Assembly: GCA_003818205.1 (NCBI GenBank) | Contig: RPRQ01000039.1 | Coordinates: 1 to 44,671 of the forward strand | DNA: 44,671 nucleotides | Source of the DNA: Bacteroidales bacterium | GTDB lineage: Bacteria > Bacteroidota > Bacteroidia > Bacteroidales > Tenuifilaceae | Direction of reading: 5' to 3' | Shown: piece by piece, positions 34,029 through 43,120 of the stretch | Position numbering within the stretch: the stretch's first letter is position 1 | How the letters are laid out: the number at the start of each line of letters is the position of its first letter | The notes under the pieces: model-generated | Seen by the model: the letters and a program-made list of their open reading frames with translations, nothing else | Database searches by the model: none | What the model was told of the DNA's origin: nothing | Translations under genes and position numbers: made by a program

Positions 34029-35762
34029 TTATTTTTTCAACTTCTTAACTGTATTCTTTTCAGTCTTAGCTTTTCTGCTTTCTGCCATTTTAATTTTGTC
34101 TTGTTCCAACCGTTTAATTGTGTCTTGCTCTGTTTTTATCATTTTAATGGCTTCTGATTCTTCCGATTCAAAATCGGTTTGCAGAGTAGCAATTTGAGCC
34201 TCCAATGCCTTGCGTTTTCTTTCTATTTCTCGTTTCTTTTGCTCAATATCTTGCTTACGCGTCAATAGTTCGGCATTTTCATTTGCTTCTTGGGCTATAC
34301 GAGCTGAACCGGTTAACACTCCACTTGCCCCAACATAAACCTCACGTAATTCTACACCATGGTCAGTTAAAATGAACTCACGAATTTGATTAGAGTGAGC
34401 CATACCGCGCGATTTAAGTACATACATTCCTCTGTTCCGTTCACCGCTTAATTCTATATCACGAAGTAACAACCAGGTATCAATTAACGATGATATTCCA
34501 ACATCTGTTTGCTCTAATATGCCTCCATTTGAATTTAAGTTGGTAAACAATGCTGTTATTTGATTTGACTTTAGGTAATCAACAATTCGCATTAACATTA
34601 TTTTTACTTCAATATCTTTTTCACCCATGGTGAAAGTATTTATTGGATCTAGAATTACAATACTAGGTTTGAATTCATTAACAGCTTTGTGAGTTGCAGC
34701 TAGGTGCATTTCCAATCCATAAAATGTTGGACGGGTTGCTTGGAATTGTAATAATCCTTTCTTTACCCAAGGTTCTAGTTTTATACCAATAGAAAGCATA
34801 TTACGCATTAGCTGGTTTGGCGATTCTTCGAAACAGAAATACAAAACACGCTCACCACGTTTACAAGCCGCTTCAGCAAAGTGTGCCGCTACGCTTGTTT
34901 TTCCTACTCCGGCAGTACCGGAAATAAGTACAGTGCTACCACGGTAATACCCTTTTCCCTCAAGCATATTATCGAGCGCAGTAATACCGCTTGAAATTCT
35001 TTCATTTGATATTTGATGTTTTAATCCTAAGGAGGTTACAGGTAATATTGAAAAACCATTTTCATCAATCAGGAATGGATACTCATTAGTGCCATGCATT
35101 GAACCACGATACTTAACAACTCGTAAACGACGCGTAGAATTCTGTTCCGTTACCCGATGGTCGAGAATAATAACGCAATCGGAAACATATTCCTCCAAAC
35201 CTTGTCTTGTTAAAGTTTCTTCTCCACGCTCGCCGGTTATGATTGCCGTAACACCTTTAACTTTTAACCAGCGGAATAAACGCCTTAGCTCAGCACGTAA
35301 AATCAGCTGGTTTGGCAATCCTGCAAATAGCGATTCAATGGTGTCTAATACAACACGTTTGGCTCCAATAGAATCAATTGCATAACCGAGTCGTACGAAT
35401 AAACCTTCTAAATCGTATTCACCAGTATCGTCTATTTCACTTCGCTCAATATGAACGTGGTCAAGTGCAATTTTTTTATGCTTAACAAGATATTCCAAAT
35501 CGAAACCGAGTGAAGCAACATTTTTGGTCAATTCTTCATTCGTTTCTTCGAATGACATAAACACACCCGGTTCGTTAAACTGCGTTGCACCACGTATAAG
35601 AAACTCCATTCCAAAAAGTGTCTTTCCACAGCCTGCCCCTCCACATATAAGTGTTGGTCTGCCAGTAGGCAATCCACCGCCAGTTATTTCATCGAATCCC
35701 TGAATTCCCGTTGGAGACTTTGGGAGAGTTTTATTTAAGATTTTACTTTCTTCCTTTTTCAT
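34029..35762 (-). CDS. kaiC: KaiC-family double-RecA ATPase with coiled-coil tail
   Basis: A 577-residue protein with two RecA/KaiC domains. CI has Walker A GGAGCGKT (41-48) and catalytic E72/E73; CII has GTAGVGKT (282-289) and E312/E313. The segment that carries the phosphosites in cyanobacterial KaiC (T426, S431, T432) is QTDVGISSLIDT here, with T419, S424 and S425, so phosphorylatable hydroxyls remain. Residues from about 490 form a charged coiled coil of about 85 residues in place of the short KaiA-binding tail, and there is no kaiA nearby. Upstream on the minus strand a weak -7-like TATATTTC lies at 35832-35839. Outside cyanobacteria such systems have been tied to stress resistance rather than a proven clock. 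Confidence 0.93.
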   Translation of the reverse strand: MKKEESKILNKTLPKSPTGIQGFDEITGGGLPTGRPTLICGGAGCGKTLFGMEFLIRGATQFNEPGVFMSFEETNEELTKNVASLGFDLEYLVKHKKIALDHVHIERSEIDDTGEYDLEGLFVRLGYAIDSIGAKRVVLDTIESLFAGLPNQLILRAELRRLFRWLKVKGVTAIITGERGEETLTRQGLEEYVSDCVIILDHRVTEQNSTRRLRVVKYRGSMHGTNEYPFLIDENGFSILPVTSLGLKHQISNERISSGITALDNMLEGKGYYRGSTVLISGTAGVGKTSVAAHFAEAACKRGERVLYFCFEESPNQLMRNMLSIGIKLEPWVKKGLLQFQATRPTFYGLEMHLAATHKAVNEFKPSIVILDPINTFTMGEKDIEVKIMLMRIVDYLKSNQITALFTNLNSNGGILEQTDVGISSLIDTWLLLRDIELSGERNRGMYVLKSRGMAHSNQIREFILTDHGVELREVYVGASGVLTGSARIAQEANENAELLTRKQDIEQKKREIERKRKALEAQIATLQTDFESEESEAIKMIKTEQDTIKRLEQDKIKMAESRKAKTEKNTVKKLKK

Positions 35763-36023
35763 GTTTTAACTTGATATAGCAATCTAATGGTTTAATCCCC
35801 TACTAATCGGATTTTATTGTTGAAGATCTGAGAAATATACAATTTATTTGATGGCTATTGCAATAAAAAGGGAAAATCAATTAGTTTCAGTCTATCTTTT
35901 ATGGAAAAAACGTATTTTTTCCAATTTTATAACTAAGCTACTCCTTATCATGTTCCTAATTTAAGGATTTAGAAAGAAATATATCATTCTCATAATCACC
36001 CCAACTCTTACAGAACTGAATAG

Positions 36024-36089
36024 GTATGAATGATGTAACTTTTATAAAAAGTTATGTAACACCTTTCACTATAGTTGTATTCACCTTTG
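36024..36089 (+). promoter_or_regulatory. 21-bp direct-repeat promoter, copy D (MCE operon)
   Basis: GTATGAATgATGTAAC (36024-36039) is followed by AGTTATGTAAC in the 21-bp register and the -7 element CACCTTTG (36082-36089). The predicted transcript start is near 36096, leaving a leader of about 100 bases. The rest of the 35763-36195 gap is AT-rich, and its left part must carry the divergent kaiC promoter. Confidence 0.85.
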
Positions 36090-36195
36090 CCGTATAATTA
36101 TCATGAATATCTTAATTGGCCTAATATCAGTTAACAACTTGTACATCTTTTCTTTTATGTATAAGTAGTATCTGTTAATAATTCAAATCGGTTTA

Positions 36196-36990
36196 ATGAT
36201 TAATAACAATACTAAAAAGTATATTTTCTCAAGAGGAATTGACGACTACTTTACGGGTGTTCACAAAGCCTATAAGTTTACTTCCCTTTTTTTTAAGGAG
36301 GTAATTAAAAAGCCCTTTCACATTCGTGAGGTAATTAACCAGTGCTTTGAGATAGGCATTAGAGCATTACCATTGATTACCCTTACCGGTTTTATTGTTG
36401 GTATTGTTTTTACAAAACAATCGCGCCCCTCGTTAGAGGATTTTGGGGCAACATCGTGGCTTCCCTCCCTTATTGGAATTGCAATAGTTAGAGCATTAGG
36501 ACCACTTGTAACTGCGCTCATTTGCGCAGGTAAGGTTGGTTCAAGCATAGGTGCTGAACTAGGCTCTATGAAAGTGACCGAACAGATTGATGCCATGGAG
36601 GTATCGGCAATTAATCCATTTAAATATTTAGTCGTTACCCGTGTTCTAGCCACTTCCATTACTATTCCTATTCTTGCTTTGTATTGTAGTTGCGTTGGGC
36701 TATTTGGCTCTTACATAAATGTACATACCGAAGAAACCAGTAGCATTATCAGTTTTTATCAAGACGCATTTTCAACCATCTCCTTCCTTGATATTTTTAC
36801 AGGTGTAGTTAAGTCAATCGCTTATGGTTTAACCATTGGTTTGGTTGGGTGCTACAAAGGGTATAATGCTACTCAGGGTACACGTGGCGTTGGCAAAGCA
36901 GCGAATCAAGCTGTAGTGCTTTCCATGTTTCTGATATTTATTGAGGAAGTTATTATTGTCCAGGTTTCCAATTGGATTAGATATTTTTAG
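36196..36990 (+). CDS. mlaE: MlaE-family permease of an MCE lipid transporter
   Basis: A 264-residue integral membrane protein with the MlaE permease pattern: IGIRALPLITLTGFIVGIVF, LGPLVTALICAGKVGSSIGAELGSMKVTEQIDAMEV and IAYGLTIGLVGCYKGYNA. It forms the membrane part of the Mla/MCE phospholipid transporter between inner and outer membranes. It is first in a three-gene operon with the ATPase and the MCE protein. The operon is preceded by promoter copy D. Confidence 0.92.
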   Translation: MINNNTKKYIFSRGIDDYFTGVHKAYKFTSLFFKEVIKKPFHIREVINQCFEIGIRALPLITLTGFIVGIVFTKQSRPSLEDFGATSWLPSLIGIAIVRALGPLVTALICAGKVGSSIGAELGSMKVTEQIDAMEVSAINPFKYLVVTRVLATSITIPILALYCSCVGLFGSYINVHTEETSSIISFYQDAFSTISFLDIFTGVVKSIAYGLTIGLVGCYKGYNATQGTRGVGKAANQAVVLSMFLIFIEEVIIVQVSNWIRYF

Positions 36991-36994
36991 ATTT

Positions 36995-37774
36995 ATGGAT
37001 AAATCAAGATTACAGCATATTATAAATACTGATGAATCGGTTATCTCAATCAAGGGATTATATAAATCGTTTGAGGATTTGGAGGTTTTAAAGGGTATTG
37101 ACTTTAATCTTTTTAAGGGCGAAAATATTGCTGTACTCGGTAAATCTGGTACTGGAAAATCGGTTTTAATAAAAATTATAGTTGGACTACTTAAACCCGA
37201 TGAAGGTGAAGTGTATGTGTTGGGACAACAGGTCGATAAGCTAAATCGCAAGGAATTAGATGCACTACGGTTACGGATTGGATTTTCGTTTCAACACAGC
37301 GCATTGTACGACAGCATGAATGTTTACCAGAATCTTGCATTTCCGTTAACCATGAACATAAAAAACCTAAGCAAAAAAGAGGTTAATAATGCGGTGGATG
37401 AAGTACTTGATGCTGTTGGCTTAATGGATAAGTTAAATCAAATGCCATCGGATCTTTCAGGTGGTCAAAAGAAACGAATTGGAATTGCACGCACATTAAT
37501 ACTTAAACCCGAAATCATGCTGTACGATGAACCCACATCGGGTTTAGATCCAATTACAAGCACTGAAGTTATTGCGCTTATCAATGAAGTGCAACAGCAG
37601 TATAACACTAGCTCTATCATTATAACACACGACCTCACATGCGCAAAAAATACAGGAAATCGAATAGCTATGATGCTTGATGGACAGTTTCTAAGAATTG
37701 GGAAATTTGAAGAGGTATTCGATTCAAACGATGAAGAGGTAAAAGGATTTTTTAATTACAATTTTATACAATAA
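36995..37774 (+). CDS. mlaF: MlaF-family ATPase of an MCE lipid transporter
   Basis: From the ATG at 36995 (MDKSRLQHIINTDESV) the protein has 259 residues; a TTG extension to 36941 would overlap the permease and is unlikely. The Walker A GKSGTGKS, signature LSGGQKKRIGIARTL and Walker B IMLYDEPTSGLDP are intact. It powers the permease encoded 4 bases upstream and is followed by the MCE gene after 3 bases. Tight spacing indicates one transcript. Confidence 0.92.
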   Translation: MDKSRLQHIINTDESVISIKGLYKSFEDLEVLKGIDFNLFKGENIAVLGKSGTGKSVLIKIIVGLLKPDEGEVYVLGQQVDKLNRKELDALRLRIGFSFQHSALYDSMNVYQNLAFPLTMNIKNLSKKEVNNAVDEVLDAVGLMDKLNQMPSDLSGGQKKRIGIARTLILKPEIMLYDEPTSGLDPITSTEVIALINEVQQQYNTSSIIITHDLTCAKNTGNRIAMMLDGQFLRIGKFEEVFDSNDEEVKGFFNYNFIQ

Positions 37775-37777
37775 GCC

Positions 37778-38746
37778 ATGAATAAAACATCAAATAAACG
37801 AGCAGTAATAGTCGGCCTATTTATTTTTATAGGACTTCTATTTCTTATAGCAGGAATCCTTATTGTGGGTAATCTTCGCAATACTTTTAAAGATAAAATG
37901 AAAGTGGTTTCACTTTTTGATGATGTAAACGGTTTGCAGAAAGGGAATAACATTTGGTTCTCCGGTGTGAAAATTGGTACAGTGTTTAACCTTCAATTTT
38001 ATGGAGAATCACAGGTGAAAGTAATTTTGAATATTGAAACAAGCGCACAGCAATACATTCGTAAGGATTCAAAAGTTAAAATAACCAGCGATGGAATTAT
38101 TGGGAAAAAGATTTTAGTTATTTATGGAGGAACATCAAAATCCAACGAAGTGCAGGAAGGTGATACCCTAGAGGTGGAAAAGTCGTTCACATCAGAGGAT
38201 ATGATAAACACACTTCAGGAGAATAACAAGAATATTTTAGCGATCACCACCGATTTTAAAGTCATTAGTAAGAAGTTAGTTGCAGGTGAAGGAACAATTG
38301 GGAAATTCCTTAACGATAATTCAGTTTATTCAAACATAAATGCAGCAACAATATCATTGCAAAACGCTTCGGAAAAGGCACAAAAACTGATTGGCTCGCT
38401 TGCTGCTTTCAGCGAAGGGCTCAATAAAAAAGGCACACTGGCAAATGAATTGACTACCGATACAATAATCTTTAATTCGATTAAAACTACTGTTTTGCAA
38501 CTACAGAGCATTGCAGATACCGCAGCTGTATTTATTGCAAATCTCAAACAAACGGCAAGCAATCCCAATTCTCCAATCGGAGTTTTACTTCACGATAAAG
38601 AATCAGGTGCTCGTTTGAAAGAAACGATAAAGAATCTGGAGAGCAGTTCCAAAAAATTAGACGAAGACCTTGAAGCTGCGCAACACAATTTTTTGCTTCG
38701 AGGCTATTTTAAAAAGAAAGCAAAATCAAGTAATGCGGATAAATAA
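37778..38746 (+). CDS. mlaD: MlaD/MCE-family lipid-binding protein
   Basis: A 322-residue protein with an N-terminal membrane anchor (about 9-29) and an MCE domain (about 40-115, with DDVNGLQKGNNIWFSGVKIGTV and SDGIIGKKILVIYGG). A long helical C-terminal part follows, as in MCE proteins of Bacteroidota. It would form the periplasmic hexameric ring that passes lipids to or from the permease. Co-regulation with the DUF748 protein (promoter copy G) suggests a joint role in envelope lipids. Confidence 0.9.
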   Translation: MNKTSNKRAVIVGLFIFIGLLFLIAGILIVGNLRNTFKDKMKVVSLFDDVNGLQKGNNIWFSGVKIGTVFNLQFYGESQVKVILNIETSAQQYIRKDSKVKITSDGIIGKKILVIYGGTSKSNEVQEGDTLEVEKSFTSEDMINTLQENNKNILAITTDFKVISKKLVAGEGTIGKFLNDNSVYSNINAATISLQNASEKAQKLIGSLAAFSEGLNKKGTLANELTTDTIIFNSIKTTVLQLQSIADTAAVFIANLKQTASNPNSPIGVLLHDKESGARLKETIKNLESSSKKLDEDLEAAQHNFLLRGYFKKKAKSSNADK

Positions 38747-38750
38747 CAAT

Positions 38751-38816
38751 GTATGAATAATGTAACTTAATAACATAATTGTATAATTAATATAAAGTTA
38801 AAACCCATCATATTTG
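38751..38816 (+). promoter_or_regulatory. 21-bp direct-repeat promoter, copy E (ECF sigma gene)
   Basis: GTATGAATaATGTAAC (38751-38766) is followed by TTGTATAA in the 21-bp register and the -7 element CATATTTG (38809-38816). The predicted transcript start is near 38823, only about 16 bases before the TTG start codon at 38839. Confidence 0.75.
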
Positions 38817-38838
38817 AATTCTAATTAACCATCGAGCG

Positions 38839-39330
38839 TTGACAAAAGTAGAATTTCAAAACGAGCTAATTAGCCTTCAGGATTGCTTGATGAGGTATGC
38901 GTATAGTTTAACCTCTGATAATGAAAATGCTAAAGATTTGCTGCAATCAACAAATCTAAAAGCACTCGCTTATTGCAATCAGTTTAAGGATAATACAAAT
39001 CTAAAAGCTTGGACTTTTACAATAATGAAGAACACATTTATTAATATCTACCGAAAAGCCAAAAAGCAGAATACTAATTATGAAATAAACGAGAACCTGC
39101 TTTTGATGAACAGCAAATCAGAAAACAATAGACCTGATTCTCAGTATTCTCATAATGAAATCAATAAAAAGATTGAGGAGTTGGATGAAAATTTCCGTAT
39201 TCCATTCCAGATGCATACTTCTGGTTATAAGTATATAGAGATTGCCGAAAAACTTAATTTAAATCTTGGAACAGTAAAAAGTAGGATTTTCCTTTCACGA
39301 AAGAAATTGATAGATCAACTGAGCAGGTAA
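38839..39330 (+). CDS. ECF-type sigma factor, TTG start
   Basis: A 163-residue sigma-70 family protein. The sigma-2 region is MRYAYSLTSDNENAKDLLQSTNLKALAY with KAWTFTIMKNTFIN, and sigma-4 is IPFQMHTSGYKYIEIAEKLNLNLGTVKSRIFLSRKKL. An in-frame stop at 38815 leaves no ATG before the conserved N-terminus, so TTG 38839 is the start; this matches the usual family N-terminus and the promoter E transcript start. The usual VQETFLKAL is LQSTNLKAL, a change in the -10-recognition helix. There is no anti-sigma gene adjacent, so control is probably through the promoter. Confidence 0.85.
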   Translation: MTKVEFQNELISLQDCLMRYAYSLTSDNENAKDLLQSTNLKALAYCNQFKDNTNLKAWTFTIMKNTFINIYRKAKKQNTNYEINENLLLMNSKSENNRPDSQYSHNEINKKIEELDENFRIPFQMHTSGYKYIEIAEKLNLNLGTVKSRIFLSRKKLIDQLSR

Positions 39331-39529
39331 GAAGTACACGTGAATTTAATTAGTGTTTGTCTTTAAAGTAAATATTGACTGCTTTCGATGTTGAATCTAT
39401 AATCCATAAAAATGCAGATATAAAGCATATATTTCTTGACAAACCCATCGTAACAATTTAACCAAATAAACTCTTGGGAAAGTCGGAAACTCGAATATAA
39501 ATATTCATCGAGTAAAAAATAAATTACAA

Positions 39530-39952
39530 GTGAAAAAATATCTATTCCTGAAAAGTATACTTATAATTCTCCTTTTATCAATAGCTCTGAGATCCATGGC
39601 TCCTGAAATAAAAGCCTTTTTCATTTTTACATCAGAACCAATAAAACCTTATGACAGACTGATTAAAGCAGTGGTTCATGTTGAAAGTCGAGGCGATACG
39701 TTAGCATATAATCTGATAGAAGAAGCAGCTGGAGCATTTCAAATCAGACCCATTAGACTTCGCGATTATAATCAGAGAACAAATAAAAATTACAAATTAA
39801 AAGATCGCTACAACTTTCGTATTTCGAAAGAAATATTCCTTTACTATGCTATGTTAGTAGGCTTTTCGGATTATGAAAAAATCGCTAAGGATTGGAACGG
39901 ATCGGGAAAAGAAACACTTCAATACTGGGAAAAAGTCAAATTGCAACTATAA
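39530..39952 (+). CDS. Transglycosylase-like (lysozyme-fold) exported protein
   Basis: A 140-residue protein with a GTG start and an N-terminal hydrophobic helix (MKKYLFLKSILIILLLSIAL). The domain shows LIKAVVHVESRGDTLAYN (candidate catalytic Glu in VESRGD), AAGAFQIRPIRLRDYN and DWNGSGKETLQYWEKV, which resemble the ES, GxxQI and YW elements of SLT-type lytic transglycosylases. It is shorter than most enzymes, so it may be a minimal form. It has no copy of the seven-member promoter upstream. Confidence 0.7.
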   Translation: MKKYLFLKSILIILLLSIALRSMAPEIKAFFIFTSEPIKPYDRLIKAVVHVESRGDTLAYNLIEEAAGAFQIRPIRLRDYNQRTNKNYKLKDRYNFRISKEIFLYYAMLVGFSDYEKIAKDWNGSGKETLQYWEKVKLQL

Positions 39953-40090
39953 TCTACAATTCGAAAGAATACAAGTTTTTCAATAGTAATAAATTCAGAA
40001 AATGCAATTTTGATTGCACCAAAAGTTCAGAATTAGATACTTCATTAAAAAATAAAACTGTGTAAATTATTAATCTATTAATTAAACAAC

Positions 40091-40279
40091 ATGGCAAAAT
40101 ATTCAAAAAAAGCTCAAGAAAAAATTGAGGAAGTAATGCATGAATTTAAGGAAGGAACCTTAAAGTCGGGCAAAAATGGTAAAAATGGCAAAGTAACAAG
40201 CAGAAAACAAGCTATTGCAATTGGAATTAGTGAAGCAAAAGAAGCTGGATTAAAAGTGCCTTCCAAAAAAAACAGCTAA
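40091..40279 (+). CDS. DUF6496-like small basic protein
   Basis: A 62-residue basic protein (MAKYSKKAQEKIEEVMHEF, then KSGKNGKNGK and RKQAIAIGISEAKEAG). The pattern matches the small DUF6496 proteins that many bacteria carry. A nucleic-acid or stress role is often suspected but not shown. It is monocistronic and followed by a strong terminator. Confidence 0.75.
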   Translation: MAKYSKKAQEKIEEVMHEFKEGTLKSGKNGKNGKVTSRKQAIAIGISEAKEAGLKVPSKKNS

Positions 40280-40341
40280 TTATTGAATTTTTTCCCGATC
40301 CTCTTTCGACAACCAATGAAAAGGTTATCGAGTATATTACT

Positions 40342-40379
40342 AGCGTAATGTTAAGTATGAATTATTACGCTTTTATTTT
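40342..40379 (+). terminator. Rho-independent terminator after the DUF6496 gene
   Basis: AGCGTAAT (40342-40349) pairs with ATTACGCT (40364-40371), followed by the T-rich tract TTTATTTT. This is the clearest intrinsic terminator in the window. Confidence 0.8.
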
Positions 40380-40403
40380 AACCGACGGGTTAACCCGTCG
40401 GTT
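40380..40403. repeat. Perfect 24-bp palindrome between convergent genes
   Basis: A perfect palindrome centred on GGGTTAACCC lies directly after the terminator and 90 bases before the end of the convergent DUF748 gene. It could act as a terminator for the minus strand or be a small dispersed repeat. Confidence 0.6.
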
Positions 40404-40492
40404 ATAGATATAAATACTATTACGTCATAGTATGATTAATATAACACTAGTTTTTTGGCTAATCAGAAAAGACTTCCATTAAACGAAATCTC

Positions 40493-42823
40493 TTAAAGTT
40501 CACTATCATTTTTCTGACGCTCCTTTTTAAATTTCTTTCTCGGAACCTCATTATTTAATTCATTCATCTGCTGGTAGGCTTTGATTAAAAATTTAGGGAA
40601 TTCTCCCTCATATTCTATTTTATAGAATGAAAAACCATTGTAGGGTATTACGTTTTCGTCACTAAGAATTCTTAATTGACCTTCTACTTTTCTTTTCTTA
40701 AAATAGGAAACAAAAACATTCTTTCTTTCTTTTTTGAGATTTTCAAATTTGACGTTAACGGTAGTTGAATCAATAAGTCTGGTACATTTTTCCTGAATGG
40801 TAAATACAATAGAGTCTTTTATCATTCGGTTTAAATAATGGACAAACGAAGAATCCTTTACTGACATTTTATCAACCTTTTCTGAATCTGCAGCGCTGAA
40901 TGATTGGAGTTTTTTATTTTTAGTCAACAGAAAATACCTTTTCTTGGCTTCAAAAAACAGGATGTACTCCTTTTCTTTTATTTCATATTGTTGAGGTAGA
41001 ACAGTAATGGACGCTTCAGGTGTATCTGCGAGAAAATCTGCCATCCTTTTAATAAACACTTCCTGTTCATTCCGAAGAGAGCTAAGTCGCATCTCCCACT
41101 TCAATGTGAGCGATTTTTCAATCTCATTTTCAATATTGTCAACTTCCATTCTGTAAGGAGTTGTAGGAGGTTTTATGAAAATATTACCAAGAACATCAAA
41201 TATTACATCCCAAAAATGAAATTTGGGATCCCTTAAATTCCCAGTTATCGGAATTTCGTAATCGATTACGTTACCACGTTCCCGTATAAAAAACATTATT
41301 AACGGCATGGGTATCCATTTATTATCTTTATTTCTTAGCCGCTTGGTTACTCGTGGATCAATAATAATCAGATGATTATCGCTTTTTATCCTTCCGTTTC
41401 TCACCTTCCATGCACCCTTAAGTTCAAGAGTACCCCTGTCTAAGGGGAAAGAAGTATATGAAATAGTGTAAGGATTAAACATGGAAACTGGTAGTTTCTG
41501 AAGATTGTAATGCAAATCAAACTCTCCGCTATCCTTTGGGTTTACGCTGAGGTCCACCGATAAATTTCCATATGGCTTTAAATCTGATTTAAACGATATC
41601 GATACCCGATTACGATTTTTATCAATCGAATCTGAAATTACAGTTAAAGGGCTTAATTCCAAAGCGAACTTTTCACTTGTCGAAAAGTCATTGAATTTTA
41701 CATCTCCTTTGTAAATTACCAGGCGGTTAATCTTGTAATCACTTTCAAAAAAATTCTTCGATAGCACTTTTACATATTTGGCTATTTCAATAACAAGGTT
41801 AAACTTAGATTTATCAGCGTTAACGCCTGCTACATTAGCTCCATCCTTTCCAAACATTGTTTGTACATTATCTAAATAGTCGTAACGTTCATATTTGAAG
41901 TAAGGGTGGCTGATAGCTATTGAATCGAAAAGATATTTATGATTCTTTGGATTAAGTTCAATTATTGCTACAGCTAATTTGTCAAAAGAAGCATAATCCT
42001 CCTTAATATTTTTTCCGAAATGAAATTCATTAATTGCCAGCTGACCCGAGGCAGAAAGATTTTCTTGGTCTTTGAAATTTCCTTTCGCATTTATTTCAGC
42101 ATCAAGGTTTGCATTAAAACCTCCATAGTTCGTTAAGGCTTTGAGATACTGTCCGATAATATTCAAATCTAATTTATTAGAGATAAAAGCGAAACGATAA
42201 TCCAAATTTTTAAAATTAATTGTAAAATTGCCTTTTATATCACCGCTTCCTGTGCCTGGTAAAAAGGAAAACTTTGCGGCAATTGTATCTGCATTCCAAC
42301 GTTTCCCAGTGCTTTCAATATTCACACTTTTTATAGAATAGTTTATTGGAATCAACTGTTCATGGTAATAGAATTCCCCATCGATTATTTTTATACCAAG
42401 AATATTAAAATGGACAGGTGCTTTGGTAGTATCGGAATTTGAGGAGAATTTCTTTATAAGATCGTTAAAATTGAGATCCTTTTTGTTTTGAATTATTGTT
42501 CCGCGTGGGTGATTTAATGTGATTTTGCTTATTTCATATGTTTTTGAGAATAGTTTAAGCATGGCAATATTTGCACCTACCCCATCGGCTGAAAAAAAGA
42601 TGCTATCACTCTTTAGCTCATAAATTTTAAGGTTCCTAAAATAAATATAACCTGTAAACGGATTAACATACGCCCAACTCATTTTAATTTGCCGACCAGT
42701 GTATTTCTCGTCATACCTATGAACTAAGTATTTTGTGATGGGTGAAATAAATATAATCACGACCAATACAAAAATTAAAATGGAACTAATAAAGATTATT
42801 AGGGGTCTTTTAAGTTTGTGCAT
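40493..42823 (-). CDS. DUF748/AsmA-like envelope protein
   Basis: A 776-residue protein with one N-terminal membrane helix (about 9-29) and a long beta-rich periplasmic part. SWAYVNPFTGYIYFRNLKIYE and NHPRGTIIQNKKDLNFNDLI are typical of DUF748, a relative of AsmA. Proteins of this type are thought to bridge the periplasm and carry lipids (established for related AsmA-like proteins, inferred here). The start codon lies about 17 bases after the predicted transcript start of promoter copy G. The nearest partner by regulation is the MCE operon. Confidence 0.82.
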   Translation of the reverse strand: MHKLKRPLIIFISSILIFVLVVIIFISPITKYLVHRYDEKYTGRQIKMSWAYVNPFTGYIYFRNLKIYELKSDSIFFSADGVGANIAMLKLFSKTYEISKITLNHPRGTIIQNKKDLNFNDLIKKFSSNSDTTKAPVHFNILGIKIIDGEFYYHEQLIPINYSIKSVNIESTGKRWNADTIAAKFSFLPGTGSGDIKGNFTINFKNLDYRFAFISNKLDLNIIGQYLKALTNYGGFNANLDAEINAKGNFKDQENLSASGQLAINEFHFGKNIKEDYASFDKLAVAIIELNPKNHKYLFDSIAISHPYFKYERYDYLDNVQTMFGKDGANVAGVNADKSKFNLVIEIAKYVKVLSKNFFESDYKINRLVIYKGDVKFNDFSTSEKFALELSPLTVISDSIDKNRNRVSISFKSDLKPYGNLSVDLSVNPKDSGEFDLHYNLQKLPVSMFNPYTISYTSFPLDRGTLELKGAWKVRNGRIKSDNHLIIIDPRVTKRLRNKDNKWIPMPLIMFFIRERGNVIDYEIPITGNLRDPKFHFWDVIFDVLGNIFIKPPTTPYRMEVDNIENEIEKSLTLKWEMRLSSLRNEQEVFIKRMADFLADTPEASITVLPQQYEIKEKEYILFFEAKKRYFLLTKNKKLQSFSAADSEKVDKMSVKDSSFVHYLNRMIKDSIVFTIQEKCTRLIDSTTVNVKFENLKKERKNVFVSYFKKRKVEGQLRILSDENVIPYNGFSFYKIEYEGEFPKFLIKAYQQMNELNNEVPRKKFKKERQKNDSEL

Positions 42824-42846
42824 ATAACTTATATAATGATTTTATG

Positions 42847-42912
42847 CAAAGTTCAGCGAGTCTGATGAAAAGAGTATTACACAACTTTTAGAATTAGTTA
42901 TAAGATTCACAC
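42847..42912 (-). promoter_or_regulatory. 21-bp direct-repeat promoter, copy G (DUF748 gene)
   Basis: On the minus strand GTGTGAATcTTATAAC (42912 down to 42897) is followed by AGTTGTGTAAT in the 21-bp register and the -7 element GAACTTTG at 42854-42847. The predicted transcript start is near 42840, 17 bases before the ATG at 42823. It is the only copy on this strand. Confidence 0.75.
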
Positions 42913-43120
42913 ATTAAACCCGAATTACGCATTAGGAGGCTGTTAAGCCGAACTGATGTGTAAATGAGGGTTAACCCCGATTTAGAAATAGTTTTAATTC
43001 ACAGAATGCGAATTAATTACTATTTCTTAATCGATTCAGCATTTTCTAATACTGAATTTGGGTTAAAGCAAATAAGTCTAAACGCTTATGTTAAGGCATT
43101 AGATAAAAGTTGAAAAGACT

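Noticed and set aside
36103-36168. Frame of 21 codons in the leader of the MCE operon
   Set aside because: Too short, no conserved pattern; could be a leader peptide but nothing supports it.
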